From: Arenicola marina
Taxonomy: Eukaryota > Annelida > Polychaeta > Arenicolidae
Assembly (NCBI GenBank): GCA_964019135.1
Contig: OZ025257.1
Coordinates: 11,373,971 to 11,437,970 of the forward strand
Direction of reading: 5' to 3'
DNA: 64,000 nucleotides
This document shows positions 12,301-20,900 of this stretch, piece after piece (within the stretch, counting starts at the first letter, position 1; each line of letters opens with the position of its first letter). The translations under genes and the position numbers were made by a program. The notes under the pieces were generated by a model. That model searched no databases and was not told where the DNA came from. It saw only the letters and a program-made list of their open reading frames with translations.

Positions 12301-15245
12301 CTCGCTCGCAGAAGTTAAATTGGTAGGTGCGAAAAACAAGTGGAAAAAGTATGCCCTTCTACTATTTGGGGCGTTACAGCTCGATAATATAAGCGTGGAA
12401 ACACAGAAGATTAATATGAGGTGAAGTTGTTTTGGCGTGACATGGCGTTTAGACATGTCACGTGATGTGAGTTATGGGCGTTTAGACATGTCACGTGATG
12501 TGAATTATGGGCGTTTAGACATGTCACGGGATGTGGGTTATGGGCGTTTAGACATGTCACGTGATGTGAGTTATGGGCGTCTAGACATGTCACGTGATGT
12601 GAGTTATGGGTGTTTAGACATGTCACGTGATGTGAGTTTAGTGGTAGATGTTACTTATGAGTGATCGTTACGACTGACCCCCTGGTTGTCTGGCAGGCGT
12701 CTAGACATGTCACGTGATGTGAGTTTTGGGCGTTTAGACATGTCACGTGATGTGAGTTATGGGCGTTTAGACATGTCACGGGATGTTAGTTATGGGCGTT
12801 TAGACATGTCACGGGATGTGAATTATGGGCGTTTAGACATGTCACGTGATGTGAGTTTTGGGCGTTTAGACATGTCACGGGATGTGAGTTATAGGCGTTT
12901 AGCCATGTCATGTGATAGGAGTTATGGGCGTTTAGACATGTCACGTGGTGTGAATTATGTGCGTTTACAGACGTGACGTGACAGACGTGATCACGTGACG
13001 GGAGTTATGGTCATTACGTATTCAGTTGTAGAATAATGATCAAGGCGTGCACATTACGCATAAAATAAGACTTTCCGTGATCTCCCACCGGGCAGTAAAT
13101 AACTACAGCGGGCGTCAGGTGCGTCACGTGACCCGTCTGACGTAATGAGCAAGACGTGCATCGAAGTACGTCATTTACGAGCAGAGATTATGAGCACAAG
13201 TTCAGTAGTAGATGTTACTTATGAGTGACCGTTATGACTGACGCCCTGGTTGTCTGGCAGTGACCGTTATGACTGACCCCCTGGTTGTCTGGCAGTGACC
13301 GTTATGACTGACGCCCTGGTTGTCTGACAGTGACCGTTATGACTGACCCCCTGGTTGTCTGGCAGTGACCGTTATGACTGACGCCCTGGTTGTCTGGCAG
13401 TGACCGTTATGACTGACGCCCTGGTTGTCTGGCAGTGACCGTTATGACTGACTCCCTGGTTGTCTGGCAGTGACCGTTATGACTGACGCCCTGGTTGTCT
13501 GGCAGTGACCGTTATGACTGACGCCCTGGTTGTCTGGCAGTGACCGTTATGACTGACCCCCTGGTTGTCTGGCAGTGACCGTTATGACTGACCCCCTGGT
13601 TGTCTAGGGGTGATCGTTATGACTGACCCCCTGGTTGTCTGGCAGTGACCGTTATGACTGACCCCCTGGTTGTCTGGCAGTGACCGTTATGACTGACCCC
13701 CTGGTTGTCTGGCAGTGACCGTTATGACTGACCCCCTGGTTGTCTGGCAGTGACCGTTATGACTGACCCCCTGGTTGTCTGGCAGTGACCGTTATGACTG
13801 ACCCCCTGGTTGTCTGGCAGTGACCGTTATGACTGACCCACTGGTTGTCTGGCAGTGACCGTTATGACTGACCCCCTGGTTGTCTGGCAGTGACCGTTAT
13901 GACTGACCCACTGGTTGTCTGGCAGTGACCGTTATGACTGACCCCCTGGTTGTCTGGCAGTGACCGTTATGACTGACCCACTGGTTGTCTGGCAGTGACC
14001 GTTATGACTGACCCACTGGTTGTCTGGCAGTGACGGTTATGACTGACCCACTGGTTGTCTGGCAGTGACCGTTATGACTGACCCCCTGGTTGTCTGGCAG
14101 TGGCCGTTATGACTGACCCCCTGGTTGTCTGGCAGTGACCGTTATGACTAACCCCCTGGTTGTCTGGCAGTGACCGTTATGACTGACCCCCTGGTTGTCT
14201 GGCAGTGACCGTTATGACTGACCCCCTGGTTGTCTGGCAGTGACCGTTATGACTGACCCCCTGGTTGTCTGGCAGTGACCGTTATGACTGACCCACTGGT
14301 TGTCTGGCAGTGACCGTTATGACTGACCCCCTGGTTGTCTGGCAGTGACCGTTATGACTGACCCACTGGTTGTCTGTGAGTGACGTCACACCCCCTAGTT
14401 GCCTGACGGTCATGTGTGACCCCTAATTGCCTGGTTACAGTGAGCCGCACCCCTCCTGCAAGATGATTGTGTCTGGCTGGTTGGGCAGGACGTCCATGCG
14501 GTCCTTCCTGCCCAAGAACGACCGCGCCCACTTCCTGCGGCTGTGCGGCAAGCACCTCACAGACAAAGGTGAGCTACCACGTAACATCGTCACGCCTTTG
14601 TAATTTGTAAGCAAAACTGTTTAGACGAAGTGTACCATATAATGGCTTGGAGTTCGTGCCTTTTGTATTTCAACAAAGAAAAAAGAAAAGTGATTAAGTG
14701 GTTGCTTAAGCGCCGTTGTGTGGTAAAGGTGACTTCATAAATAGCCTTTTATAAAGTAGTCTGTCATATAAAGGGGTTCAGGGGTGGCTTTAATATCGCT
14801 GTAAAAGTTTGCATTTGTCGAAGTTTTTGTACATCACCAGGATATATATCGTGCGGTCTCCTGATGTCCACTACTCTACCACCATTGAGTGCAGACAGGA
14901 CGTGGACAATGTGCCTAAACCACATTCACCTAATTAACTGAGCTATTGCGCAACATTTCAGATGAGGAAGATGAAGGCAAAGGTCAAGGTGAAGGTGAAG
15001 GTCAGGCGGCCGCAGCGACCGAGAGCGAGGCTGGGGCCCCTGACGCCGTGGGGTCTGGGGAGGGTGGGCCCGAGGCGGCCACCGCGGCCACCGCGACCCC
15101 CAGCTCTAGCCTCGAGGCGACACCTTCCGACGAAATGGGCGCGGAGACTGAGCAGCCGAGCTGTGACGTCACCGACAACAATGGCGCGTCGGACGCCGCT
15201 GCGGCAGCGTCCGCTTCCGGCGAGGAGATGGCCGTGGATACTTGA
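199..15245 (+). CDS. NSUN2: NSUN2-like tRNA (cytosine-5) methyltransferase, C-terminal five exons (gene span)
   Basis: Five exons join in a consistent frame (199-334, 588-665, 1243-1427, 14441-14568, 14962-15245), giving 269 codons and a TGA stop. The protein matches, from memory, the C-terminal third of animal NSUN2: FYGLTDAFP against human FYALDPSFP, then KIINLGLKI, GLWILFPHV, EMPFCNRFS, GSLLFHY and GWLGRTSMRSFLPKN. NSUN2 uses S-adenosylmethionine to place m5C on tRNA and other RNAs in the nucleus. The two catalytic cysteines lie upstream, outside the window, so only the domain following the Rossmann fold and an acidic tail are visible here. All introns are GT-AG, with phases 0, 0, 2 and 1. 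The third visible intron is 13,013 bp and consists mainly of splice-site-spanning minisatellites. The identity is secure. The first visible exon starts in the last base of a codon, so the gene continues to the left. Confidence 0.93.
335..587 (+). other. NSUN2 intron A-B
   Basis: A 253-bp GT-AG intron between two recognised exons. No repeat or RNA gene was seen in it. Confidence 0.85.
588..665 (+). CDS. NSUN2: NSUN2 exon B
   Basis: The acceptor is tgcttag|ATC and the donor is GAT|GTAAGT, both phase 0. It encodes IINLGLKILSRSDN to RTVQD (26 codons), aligning with human VINTGIKVWCRN to FRLAQE. It is too short to stand out as an open frame and is recognised by homology and splice sites. Confidence 0.88.
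666..1242 (+). other. NSUN2 intron B-C
   Basis: A 577-bp GT-AG intron, AT-rich in its first half. The short open frames inside it (for example 960-1217) have no recognisable content and overlap exon C out of frame. Nothing else was seen. Confidence 0.8.
1243..1427 (+). CDS. NSUN2: NSUN2 exon C; its 3' end is copy 1 of the 85-bp array
   Basis: The acceptor is gttccag|GGTCTG and the donor is GATAG|GTAAGT at 1428, phase 2. It encodes GLWILFPHVTKRAMPISK to LLFHYRREDGD. The final 72 bp (1356-1427) plus 13 intronic bases form the first unit of the 121-copy array, so coding sequence is part of the minisatellite. Reading past the donor meets an in-frame TAA inside GTAAGT. Confidence 0.92.
1356..11639 (+). 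repeat. 121-copy, 85-bp minisatellite spanning the exon C donor site
   Basis: Units start at 1356, 1441, 1526 and so on with a fixed 85-bp step. One 1-bp deletion near 11150 shifts the last units, and the final unit is 11555-11639. Each unit holds 72 bp copied from the exon C end plus the donor GTAAGT and a few intronic bases. Copies differ mainly at a few sites: ACAGGGGTTA/ACAGAGGTTA/ACAGGGTTTA, GGGCAGGG/GGGCAGGCC/GGCCAGGG, GGCTCC/GGCTTC. About eight copies have GTTAAGT instead of GTAAGT (near 2446, 6186, 8054, 10274, 10521, 11201, 11454 and 11541), so roughly 113 keep a consensus donor. Unit 1 is coding. The family resembles the amphioxus 'mirage' minisatellites that cover an exon-intron boundary (from memory). 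Confidence 0.97.
11640..12447 (+). other. NSUN2 intron segment between arrays
   Basis: Apart from the SINE at 11698-11897 this is unique-looking AT-rich intron. Open frames on the - strand (for example 12016-12456) carry no recognisable domain. Confidence 0.6.
11698..11897 (-). mobile_element. tRNA-derived SINE, family 1
   Basis: On the - strand it shows the Pol III A box TAGCTCAGTTGGTAAGC and B box GGTTCGCGCCC, followed by a body shared with the copy at 22241-22388 (TAAACTGGGCCA on the + strand). The B-box region is present as three tandem 35-bp units (11761-11865), which is an internal expansion. It is fixed inside the NSUN2 intron in antisense orientation. Confidence 0.75.
12448..12990 (+). 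repeat. 33-bp minisatellite rich in TCACGTGA
   Basis: Two blocks, 12448-12640 (about 6 units) and 12700-12990 (about 9 units), have a unit containing TTTAGACATGTCACGTGATG. At least nine units carry the palindrome CACGTG and others have CACGGG. The period is divisible by three, which keeps LDMSRDVSYGR-type open frames running. These are repeat by-products. The spacer 12641-12696 carries one stray copy of the 35-bp acceptor-like unit. Confidence 0.9.
12991..13225 (+). other. Intron spacer with E-box and CRE-like motifs
   Basis: Between the two arrays. It contains further CACGTG copies (about 12995 and 13125) and TGACGT/ACGTCA-like motifs (about 13138 and 13170). Its last stretch, 13207-13225, repeats the segment found at about 12643. 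No gene was seen. Confidence 0.5.
13226..14380 (+). repeat. 33-copy, 35-bp minisatellite resembling the intron acceptor
   Basis: Units start every 35 bp from 13226 to 14346 without an indel. Each contains GACTGAC, matching the branch-point consensus yUnAy (CTGAC), then a C/T-rich stretch CCCCCTGGTTGTCT and GGCAG followed by TG. The true exon D acceptor (CCCTAATTGCCTGGTTACAG|TGAG) is aligned over its whole length with a unit. Two degenerate units (14381-14409 and 14410-14440) bridge the array and the exon. The commonest variants change the middle C run (CCCCC, CGCCC, CCCAC). Confidence 0.96.
14441..14568 (+). CDS. NSUN2: NSUN2 exon D
   Basis: The acceptor is ctggttacag|TGAGCC and the donor is ACAAAG|GTGAGC. 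It encodes SEPHPSCKMIVSGWLGRTSM to KHLTDK, matching human [28 protein letters not shown] in order. The acceptor looks like a diverged last copy of the 35-bp array that ends at 14380. Confidence 0.92.
14569..14961 (+). other. NSUN2 intron D-E
   Basis: A 393-bp GT-AG intron, donor GTGAGC, acceptor ATTTCAG. No repeat was recognised. Confidence 0.8.
14962..15245 (+). CDS. NSUN2: NSUN2 exon E, acidic low-complexity tail and stop
   Basis: The acceptor is acatttcag|ATGAGG. The split codon gives Asp, then EEDEGKGQGEGEGQ, Ala/Thr/Ser/Glu-rich sequence, and a final EEMAVDT before TGA at 15243-15245. The tail is presumably disordered, as the much less conserved NSUN2 tail is in vertebrates. A longer open frame in another phase (14962-15468) overlaps it but does not continue from exon D. 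Confidence 0.88.
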
Positions 15246-15625
15246 CGGCAAGATGGCCGCCGTCTTGGACGATATCAGTGTTGCTTATTATGGAGGGGAG
15301 GAAGGGCTTTGCGCGTCGGTACGTGGTACCGGGGGCCACCCTCTGATGGTCGGTAGGGGAGTGGGGGTGAGTGGGGGTGACATCTGTCTGTCTGTCTGTT
15401 CTGTATGGTCGGTGACACCAGCCGGGAAAGAAAGGCGGGAAATTTGTCCAGAAGATAACTGGTACTGATAAAATGAAGCGGCGGGGGGCCGGAGGCGGTG
15501 TGGTCCGCCCCCTACGACCCTACTCCGCGATCCACTGTCCTGTACTTACACTTGCAGTTCGTGACTTTTACCCAAGAGCCGACCTGGTCACGTGTTTGAA
15601 TAAAGTAATAAATGTCAACTGCGAT
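15246..15625 (+). promoter_or_regulatory. NSUN2: NSUN2 3' UTR and poly(A) signals
   Basis: About 375 bp follow the stop codon. Two AATAAA hexamers lie at 15599-15604 and 15607-15612, followed by a T-rich tract from about 15632, the usual arrangement for cleavage near 15620. A short TCTG microsatellite lies at about 15385-15402. Confidence 0.7.
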
Positions 15626-16301
15626 CTCTGAGGGTTTTTTTTTCTGTACAACCAATTGTCGGGTCCCATTTTACAGTTTGGTCATGATATTAATTATTGC
15701 ATAGTTACAAACACCTTAACAGGAGACAACAGTACTGCTGAAACATACTTTGCCTAAACATGTATACATAGTTCGTGATTTTCTAACAAACATTAGTGGG
15801 ACCGATATGCTGTACATTATTTGGTACGTAGCAATGGTCACATCGGCCTCACGATTTCTCGTGTTCTACATACATATTATGTGATCACATATAATGTATT
15901 ATGTCTAGAAGCAAACCGATTTTTTCATTGCGTTTACCGTAATCTCGAATCTCGCGTAAACCTACTGCTTGCAAAGTTGTAAATTCATGTAAAACGTGCT
16001 ACACCGTAATCGCGAATCTCGCGTAAACCTGCTACTTAACGTAGTTGTCAATTTCACGCAAACCAAAATATAAAAAAAGTAATATAGGATTTTGATTGAG
16101 GTTCCATGGATACCGAACACTTGATGAACGGTCGACTTGTGACAATGAGATGTGATGCCATGTGGTGACGCCAAACGAGTGGCTCCCGCGTTTACCGTTT
16201 CGCCATCTGTCAAGCTCCCCGCACGGTTGCGCTACGCAAGCCCCGCTTTTCCCTATAATGGAGCCCTAGAGGAGTCGAAGGCAGAGAGTGCCATCTTGCA
16301 A
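15626..16301. other. Intergenic, with a short tandem duplication
   Basis: No gene was seen. A diverged tandem duplication of about 67 bp lies at about 15936-16070, marked by ATCTCGCGTAAACCT-type sequence present twice. Confidence 0.5.
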
Positions 16302-16469
16302 CAAAACTTTGGTGCGCCTTAAATTCGCCAGAAAATTTCGACATTAATATTCATGAATGTTACGTCACTGGCGCGTCACGCTTCATCAATATTCATTGCT
16401 GCCCGGTCAGCACAAATGGCGGCCGGCGTAGGACTAGGAGTTGTGCCCGCGTGGGGCCTGATCTTGACA

Positions 16470-16500
<31 letters not shown>

Positions 16501-18199
16501 AGGAAATTCGCTCCCACGAAGGAACAACAGGGTTTCACTATGTTGCAGATTACTGTTATGCGGCATACAAGAGTAACAAGTACCCAGTAAAAATGTGTCT
16601 TAGTGTACACATATTTTGTTTAATGCCCGCCTTGTCAATTACACTGTTAATACGGCCTTGTCCATTCGTCTATCACATGGCACTCTTAAGCAATTACGCG
16701 GCAAAATAACAAAATAAAACCATCTTATTTTAGAATGCCGAAGCCCTCGTCTGCCAAGTTTCGCTGTCGGAGGTGTCGCCCGATAGGACCGCCCTCTATC
16801 GCCGCGTCCTCCATGCCACCATGCACCGCTAGCTGGCAGCGTCTGCACTCGGCGACGAACCGTATTGATGTATACTGACAATTTAGAGTCCAACCCGGTC
16901 ATGTATGCTGTGAATGTGTTGTGAGGTTTCGACGTCGGCCACTTTTCGCTCACGACACCACTTTAGCAAAGAGATATAGCAACGTATTCCATTTTATTAA
17001 GAGTATTCCAACTCTTTGTCTCTGATATTCCCTATCTGGCTACTCTTTGTCGTGAATCTCATTAGTTCCTCCTCCGCTCCTCTTGCCCCGCTTCTTTTAT
17101 AGGTCCCCCCTACACCCCGGCACCATCAGAATTCCTCCCCGTCCCTCGGGAGTACCCTGGTCACCCGCTACATTTAACCTATGCAGGGCCCGCCCCACCC
17201 CCTGGGACGCCTTGGCCTCTCCCCTGGCCTGGTGTCATGCTCGGTGTGTGTTCCCGCTAAAGATATGCCGCCCCCACCCCGCAGGTGTTGTGGCGGATCT
17301 CCGTCTCAAGTGGTTGGGGCCCGCTCCACCTCCTTCCTGCGCCCGGGGGACCACCCTAGCCCCATCCAGTGGTCACTTCCACCCCACTCCGATCCGCGCA
17401 CTGGGGAACCTGCCTCGCTGGACTTTTATCCCCACGGGTGCCTTACCATATTACCAGACACGCTAACGCCCCACTATGGTTCCCCTACAGTATATAACAG
17501 CTTATATAACATCTTTACCGTGCACGCACACTCTTATTACGTATAATGTCTCAAAATTGATTGCCATTCCTTATTAACCATAGAAACATGCTGCAATAAA
17601 AAAACGTGTGAACAAAAATGAATTGTGTTTTACATGTATGCCCTAAAAGGAGGTTTGCAACCCCATGTCCCCCTTAGATCCCCCTCTGCCCCACCCCCCC
17701 TTTCCACCCTCCATCTTCTAAAACCCTAGAGGTTTGGAACCATGTTAAATAATTAACACACCAAACCAGACCAGATAGATACCTGATAAACCTCTCCCAC
17801 CACCACCAGGGGCAGGTTAGGGGGGTTGCACCCTCCCCCCTTAGGAACTTGAACATACACTGTAAAGGTCGGGTTTTCCGTGCACCCCCCCCCCCCCACC
17901 CCGTGTCGCAAATTTCTAGACCGTCCCTGAGTCCTGGCCACTCTGTATTGTCAGTAGCCCTATATTATAGTACAGTCAGAATCTGTGGTGGAGAAAATGT
18001 TGTCTTTTTCAGTATAAATATCAAGTTTGTAGCAGATGTTGCGATTGCGTATGATCTGAAACCCCTTTCCGCTTGTCAGGGTCAGGGGAAATACCTTAAG
18101 GGTCACAATGAATATTGATGAGGCGGGATGCTGGTGACGTAACAAGCATGAATATTTATGTCGAGGTTTTCTGGCGAATTTAAGGCGCACCCAAAACTT
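16302..18199. mobile_element. 1.9-kb inverted-repeat DNA element, non-autonomous
   Basis: The ends are an inverted repeat of about 95 bp. The left arm 16302-16398 (GGTGCGCCTTAAATTCGCC, then TATTCATG, GTTACGTCAC, TCATCAATATTCATTG) matches the reverse complement of 18105-18199 with several mismatches. The interior carries a (CTG)10 run at about 16471-16500, C-rich stretches and a poly-C run at about 17886. No transposase motif was found in any frame. I could not fix a target duplication, so the outer edges are uncertain by some tens of bases. It is best called a large MITE-like or gutted DNA transposon of unknown superfamily. Confidence 0.7.
16470..16500. repeat. (CTG)n microsatellite
   Basis: Ten consecutive CTG/GCT units inside the inverted-repeat element. 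They produce a poly-Ala stretch in a 118-aa open frame that is probably not a gene. Confidence 0.9.
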
Positions 18200-18720
18200 T
18201 GCCGTCCGCCATCTTGAACCAAACGTTCCCTTCCGCCATCTTGAAACACAATCCGGGTTACACGAGAAACTGTATGCATGTTAGCGGATACAAGGTGCGT
18301 AGACATGCGAGATGCTTGACGTAATTAGCCAATCGGAGGTCCGGATTATCAGGTGTCGTTAATTATGTTTTGTCTACTCTCGCGAGACCTCATGAGCCAA
18401 CGAGAAAGTAGCCCAATCCGCAGCGCTAATTCTTTATTGCGCCTCCCTTCACGAACTGGAGAATACATACCGCGGAACGATATGGCTGATTGGTCTAGAC
18501 CGAGAAAAGGTGTACTAGGGATGTATGGAACACCTGTGGCCCTGTGCAAAGGGCGACCTCTTGCGATTTAAGGAAATCTGTAGAATGCCCAGAGCGGGCG
18601 AACACAACGAATTATGACATCCTTAAAATTAAGGTATAATTATGAGTTTGATCTTGTTTGTTTTTGTCCAAGAAAGTTCATTTAGGGAGTTTCTGTAGTA
18701 GTGCTAATCGTTCGAGTGCA
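18200..18720. other. Intergenic stretch
   Basis: No gene was recognised. Short overlapping open frames on both strands at 18349-18571 have no known motif. Confidence 0.5.
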
Positions 18721-18727
18721 TGCCTTG

Positions 18728-18797
18728 AACCAATCACAATCGTGCGCGTGCATGCATTGAACCAATCACAATATTGTTGTCATACTCCGGTATTTAA
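18728..18797 (+). promoter_or_regulatory. Possible promoter: two CCAAT boxes and a TATA-like box
   Basis: GAACCAATCACAAT occurs twice (18728-18741 and 18759-18772), each preceded by GTGCATGC-like sequence, so the unit is a 31-bp duplication. TATTTAA at 18791-18797 would place a start near 18825. The next recognised gene begins 560 bp further on at 19392, so a 5' UTR, perhaps with an intron, is implied. This is inferred from motifs only. Confidence 0.4.
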
Positions 18798-19391
18798 GGA
18801 TTTTTCGTAAGCAGGCAAGAGATCGGTGGGATACACATGCCCCGCAACGCTTACGAAAGTATATCAACTGGGACTACCAAAAACAGCTCTTATTTGAGCA
18901 GTGAGTTTTCCCCAATCATGTGGATTTCTTTTTACGCTGGAGACCGGGAACACTGCTATATACTGAAAGGGTTCTACGTTTTGTAATGAGACGGTGTACA
19001 TATTTAATGAGGTGCCACGTGGCCTGAGCGACGTCATTACACATGTAAATGAAGTCAACCTGCCTCGAAGGCTTCCTGTGTGACAGAGTGGAGAGGGTAG
19101 CGGCCCGGGGGTAGCGGTCCCGTTGCTACTGGTGGGCATGGGAAGAGAGAGGGGGGGGGGCTATGTCTCTGGTCGCTGTACAGTGATTCACGAATATCTA
19201 ATTATGTACATGAAGCAATTTTCTTTAATGACAAAATTGCACTTGGGAATAACTTTAGCGGGTCTTTATTTTGTCAGTTGTAGGTACAGTGACTGCAGAG
19301 TCATAGACGTCGGTTTTGTGAATACTCGCTTCATGGTGGGACATAGACTTTGCTTCGAAATTTTGAGAAATATATTTGCAAACTCGACAGC

Positions 19392-20333
19392 ATGAAAATG
19401 TTTTACCTTTTGAAACGCCAGAGAAGGCGGATTAACAACATTTCTTACGTTATTTTCATCATTCTCTTGCTCTACGCTCTGTACAACCCCGCGGTGCTCT
19501 CGCCTCTGATACCAGCCCTGCAGGGAACCCCAGACAAATCACAAACCCCAATGGACAGACTTGAATATAATAATGGTGGACATCAAGAACCGATCAAGGC
19601 TTCGAGTCGTGTCCGCATGGCAAAAATACTGGATCTTCCATTTCTGCCTCGGGATTTCAACTGTGAGGAGATGCTAGTCCAGACCGGCCGCAACTTGACC
19701 TACTCTGATGCATTCTGGGATCACGCAGATGCTTTCAAGAGCGCGCTTTTGCTGAACGACTTAATACATAAAGGGACAACCAACGACCAATCCTGGATGA
19801 TACAGGAAATGGCCAGACTTCCGTTCGTAAAAACCGTCTGCGAGACTGGCTTTGACGCCGGCGTCAACAGTTTCAACTGGCTGGTGGGCAACGAGCAAAT
19901 CGAGGTGCATTCCTTCGATTTCGCCAATAAGAATTACTCGGCGGAAATGGCGGATTTTATGATGATTGAATTTGCGGATCAGTTCACGCTCTACCCTGGT
20001 AACACAGCGCTAACTGTCCCAAAATTTGCTCAACAACACGCCAATGACAGTTTTCGCTGCGATGTCGTTTTCATTGATAGCACGCCGGAAGACGACATTA
20101 TCGCTTCCAACATCATTGAGTTCCGCAGGCTTAGTAACCATGACAATAACCTGGTCGTTATGGACGCACACCGGAAGAGCAGCAACATTCGCCAGGCGGC
20201 GCTACGTGTTTGGGAGCGTTTCGTTGACGATGGCGTCATTCAAAACATATTTCAATGTCACTTTGAAGACATGGAAGCCGATGGATTTGGACATGTCGGT
20301 CTTACCGTTGGTGCATATTTATTCCCGGAATAG
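19392..20333 (+). CDS. Single-exon type II membrane protein with class I methyltransferase-like domain
   Basis: A 313-aa protein from ATG 19392 to TAG; a second ATG lies two codons on. Residues 8-13 are basic (KRQRRR), followed by a hydrophobic segment at about 17-36 with no signal peptidase site, so a type II Golgi/ER membrane anchor is likely. The lumenal part has ETGFDAGVNSFNWL, which matches the glycine-rich SAM-binding motif I (E-x-G-x-x-x-G). It is followed by VHSFDF and CDVVFIDS, then NNLVVMDAH, the usual order in Methyltransf_24-type proteins. NLT, NYS and NDS are possible N-glycosylation sites. The frame also opens 14 codons upstream, but only from a TTG. The substrate is unknown. 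It stands alone with no visible operon-like partner, and lack of introns is unusual for this window and may reflect retroposition. Confidence 0.82.
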   Translation: MKMFYLLKRQRRRINNISYVIFIILLLYALYNPAVLSPLIPALQGTPDKSQTPMDRLEYNNGGHQEPIKASSRVRMAKILDLPFLPRDFNCEEMLVQTGRNLTYSDAFWDHADAFKSALLLNDLIHKGTTNDQSWMIQEMARLPFVKTVCETGFDAGVNSFNWLVGNEQIEVHSFDFANKNYSAEMADFMMIEFADQFTLYPGNTALTVPKFAQQHANDSFRCDVVFIDSTPEDDIIASNIIEFRRLSNHDNNLVVMDAHRKSSNIRQAALRVWERFVDDGVIQNIFQCHFEDMEADGFGHVGLTVGAYLFPE

Positions 20334-20900
20334 TTTATACATCATTTATGACAATTGCAAAAGAAAATTGCTTCATCAGGGTTAATATTTAAATTAAAGC
20401 TACTTTTGGGCCTACAACTAATTGTCGACAATTTCAAACGTTCTAGATACCATGCTAAACTAAAAGATTAATATTCGGATTTATCGGATCTGCCCCATAT
20501 GCACATTGTTTCTAGTCGAATGATTTATTGCTCGGGTTTAGCGATGATAAGAAAGTCTTGGGCAATGGATTTTAGTGATAAGGATTGTTTTTCGTGCCTT
20601 AGTGACCCCATAAGATGTTGTAAACTCGATCAGATACTGGCATGATTTTGCCTCACTGACATATTCACTGGATCGTGAAAAGCATAAATCCGTTGGAACC
20701 TTCCTTATGACAGCCTTGAACGGCAGGGTATTAGAAAATCTGAAATACGCCTATTGATCTATAGTAGTAACATGTAGGCCTAATTGATTTAGCTTAATAC
20801 ATAAATATAATTAATATATATAGGCCTATGCTGATATTGTATCGCTTATTTTTTGGAAAACCATGAATAAATTTATATTCGTGAACTCACAGCCCAGTGC
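20334..20900 (+). promoter_or_regulatory. 3' UTR and poly(A) signal of the methyltransferase-like gene
   Basis: AT-rich sequence follows the stop. An AATAAA at 20866-20871 is the first canonical hexamer downstream and would give a 3' UTR of about 550 bp. Confidence 0.55.

Noticed and set aside
12437-12976. LDMSRDVSYGR repeat proteins
   Set aside because: The 33-bp period keeps the frame open. It is intronic, and start and stop depend only on repeat edges.
1356-14380. CRISPR-like arrays
   Set aside because: Units are head-to-tail without unique spacers, in an animal gene.
14962-15468. 168-aa Arg/Pro-rich open frame
   Set aside because: Overlaps NSUN2 exon E in a different phase, and exon D continues in the other frame.
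16353-16709. 118-aa open frame with poly-Ala and a hydrophobic C terminus
   Set aside because: Lies within an inverted-repeat element and the Ala run is a CTG microsatellite. No homologue comes to mind.
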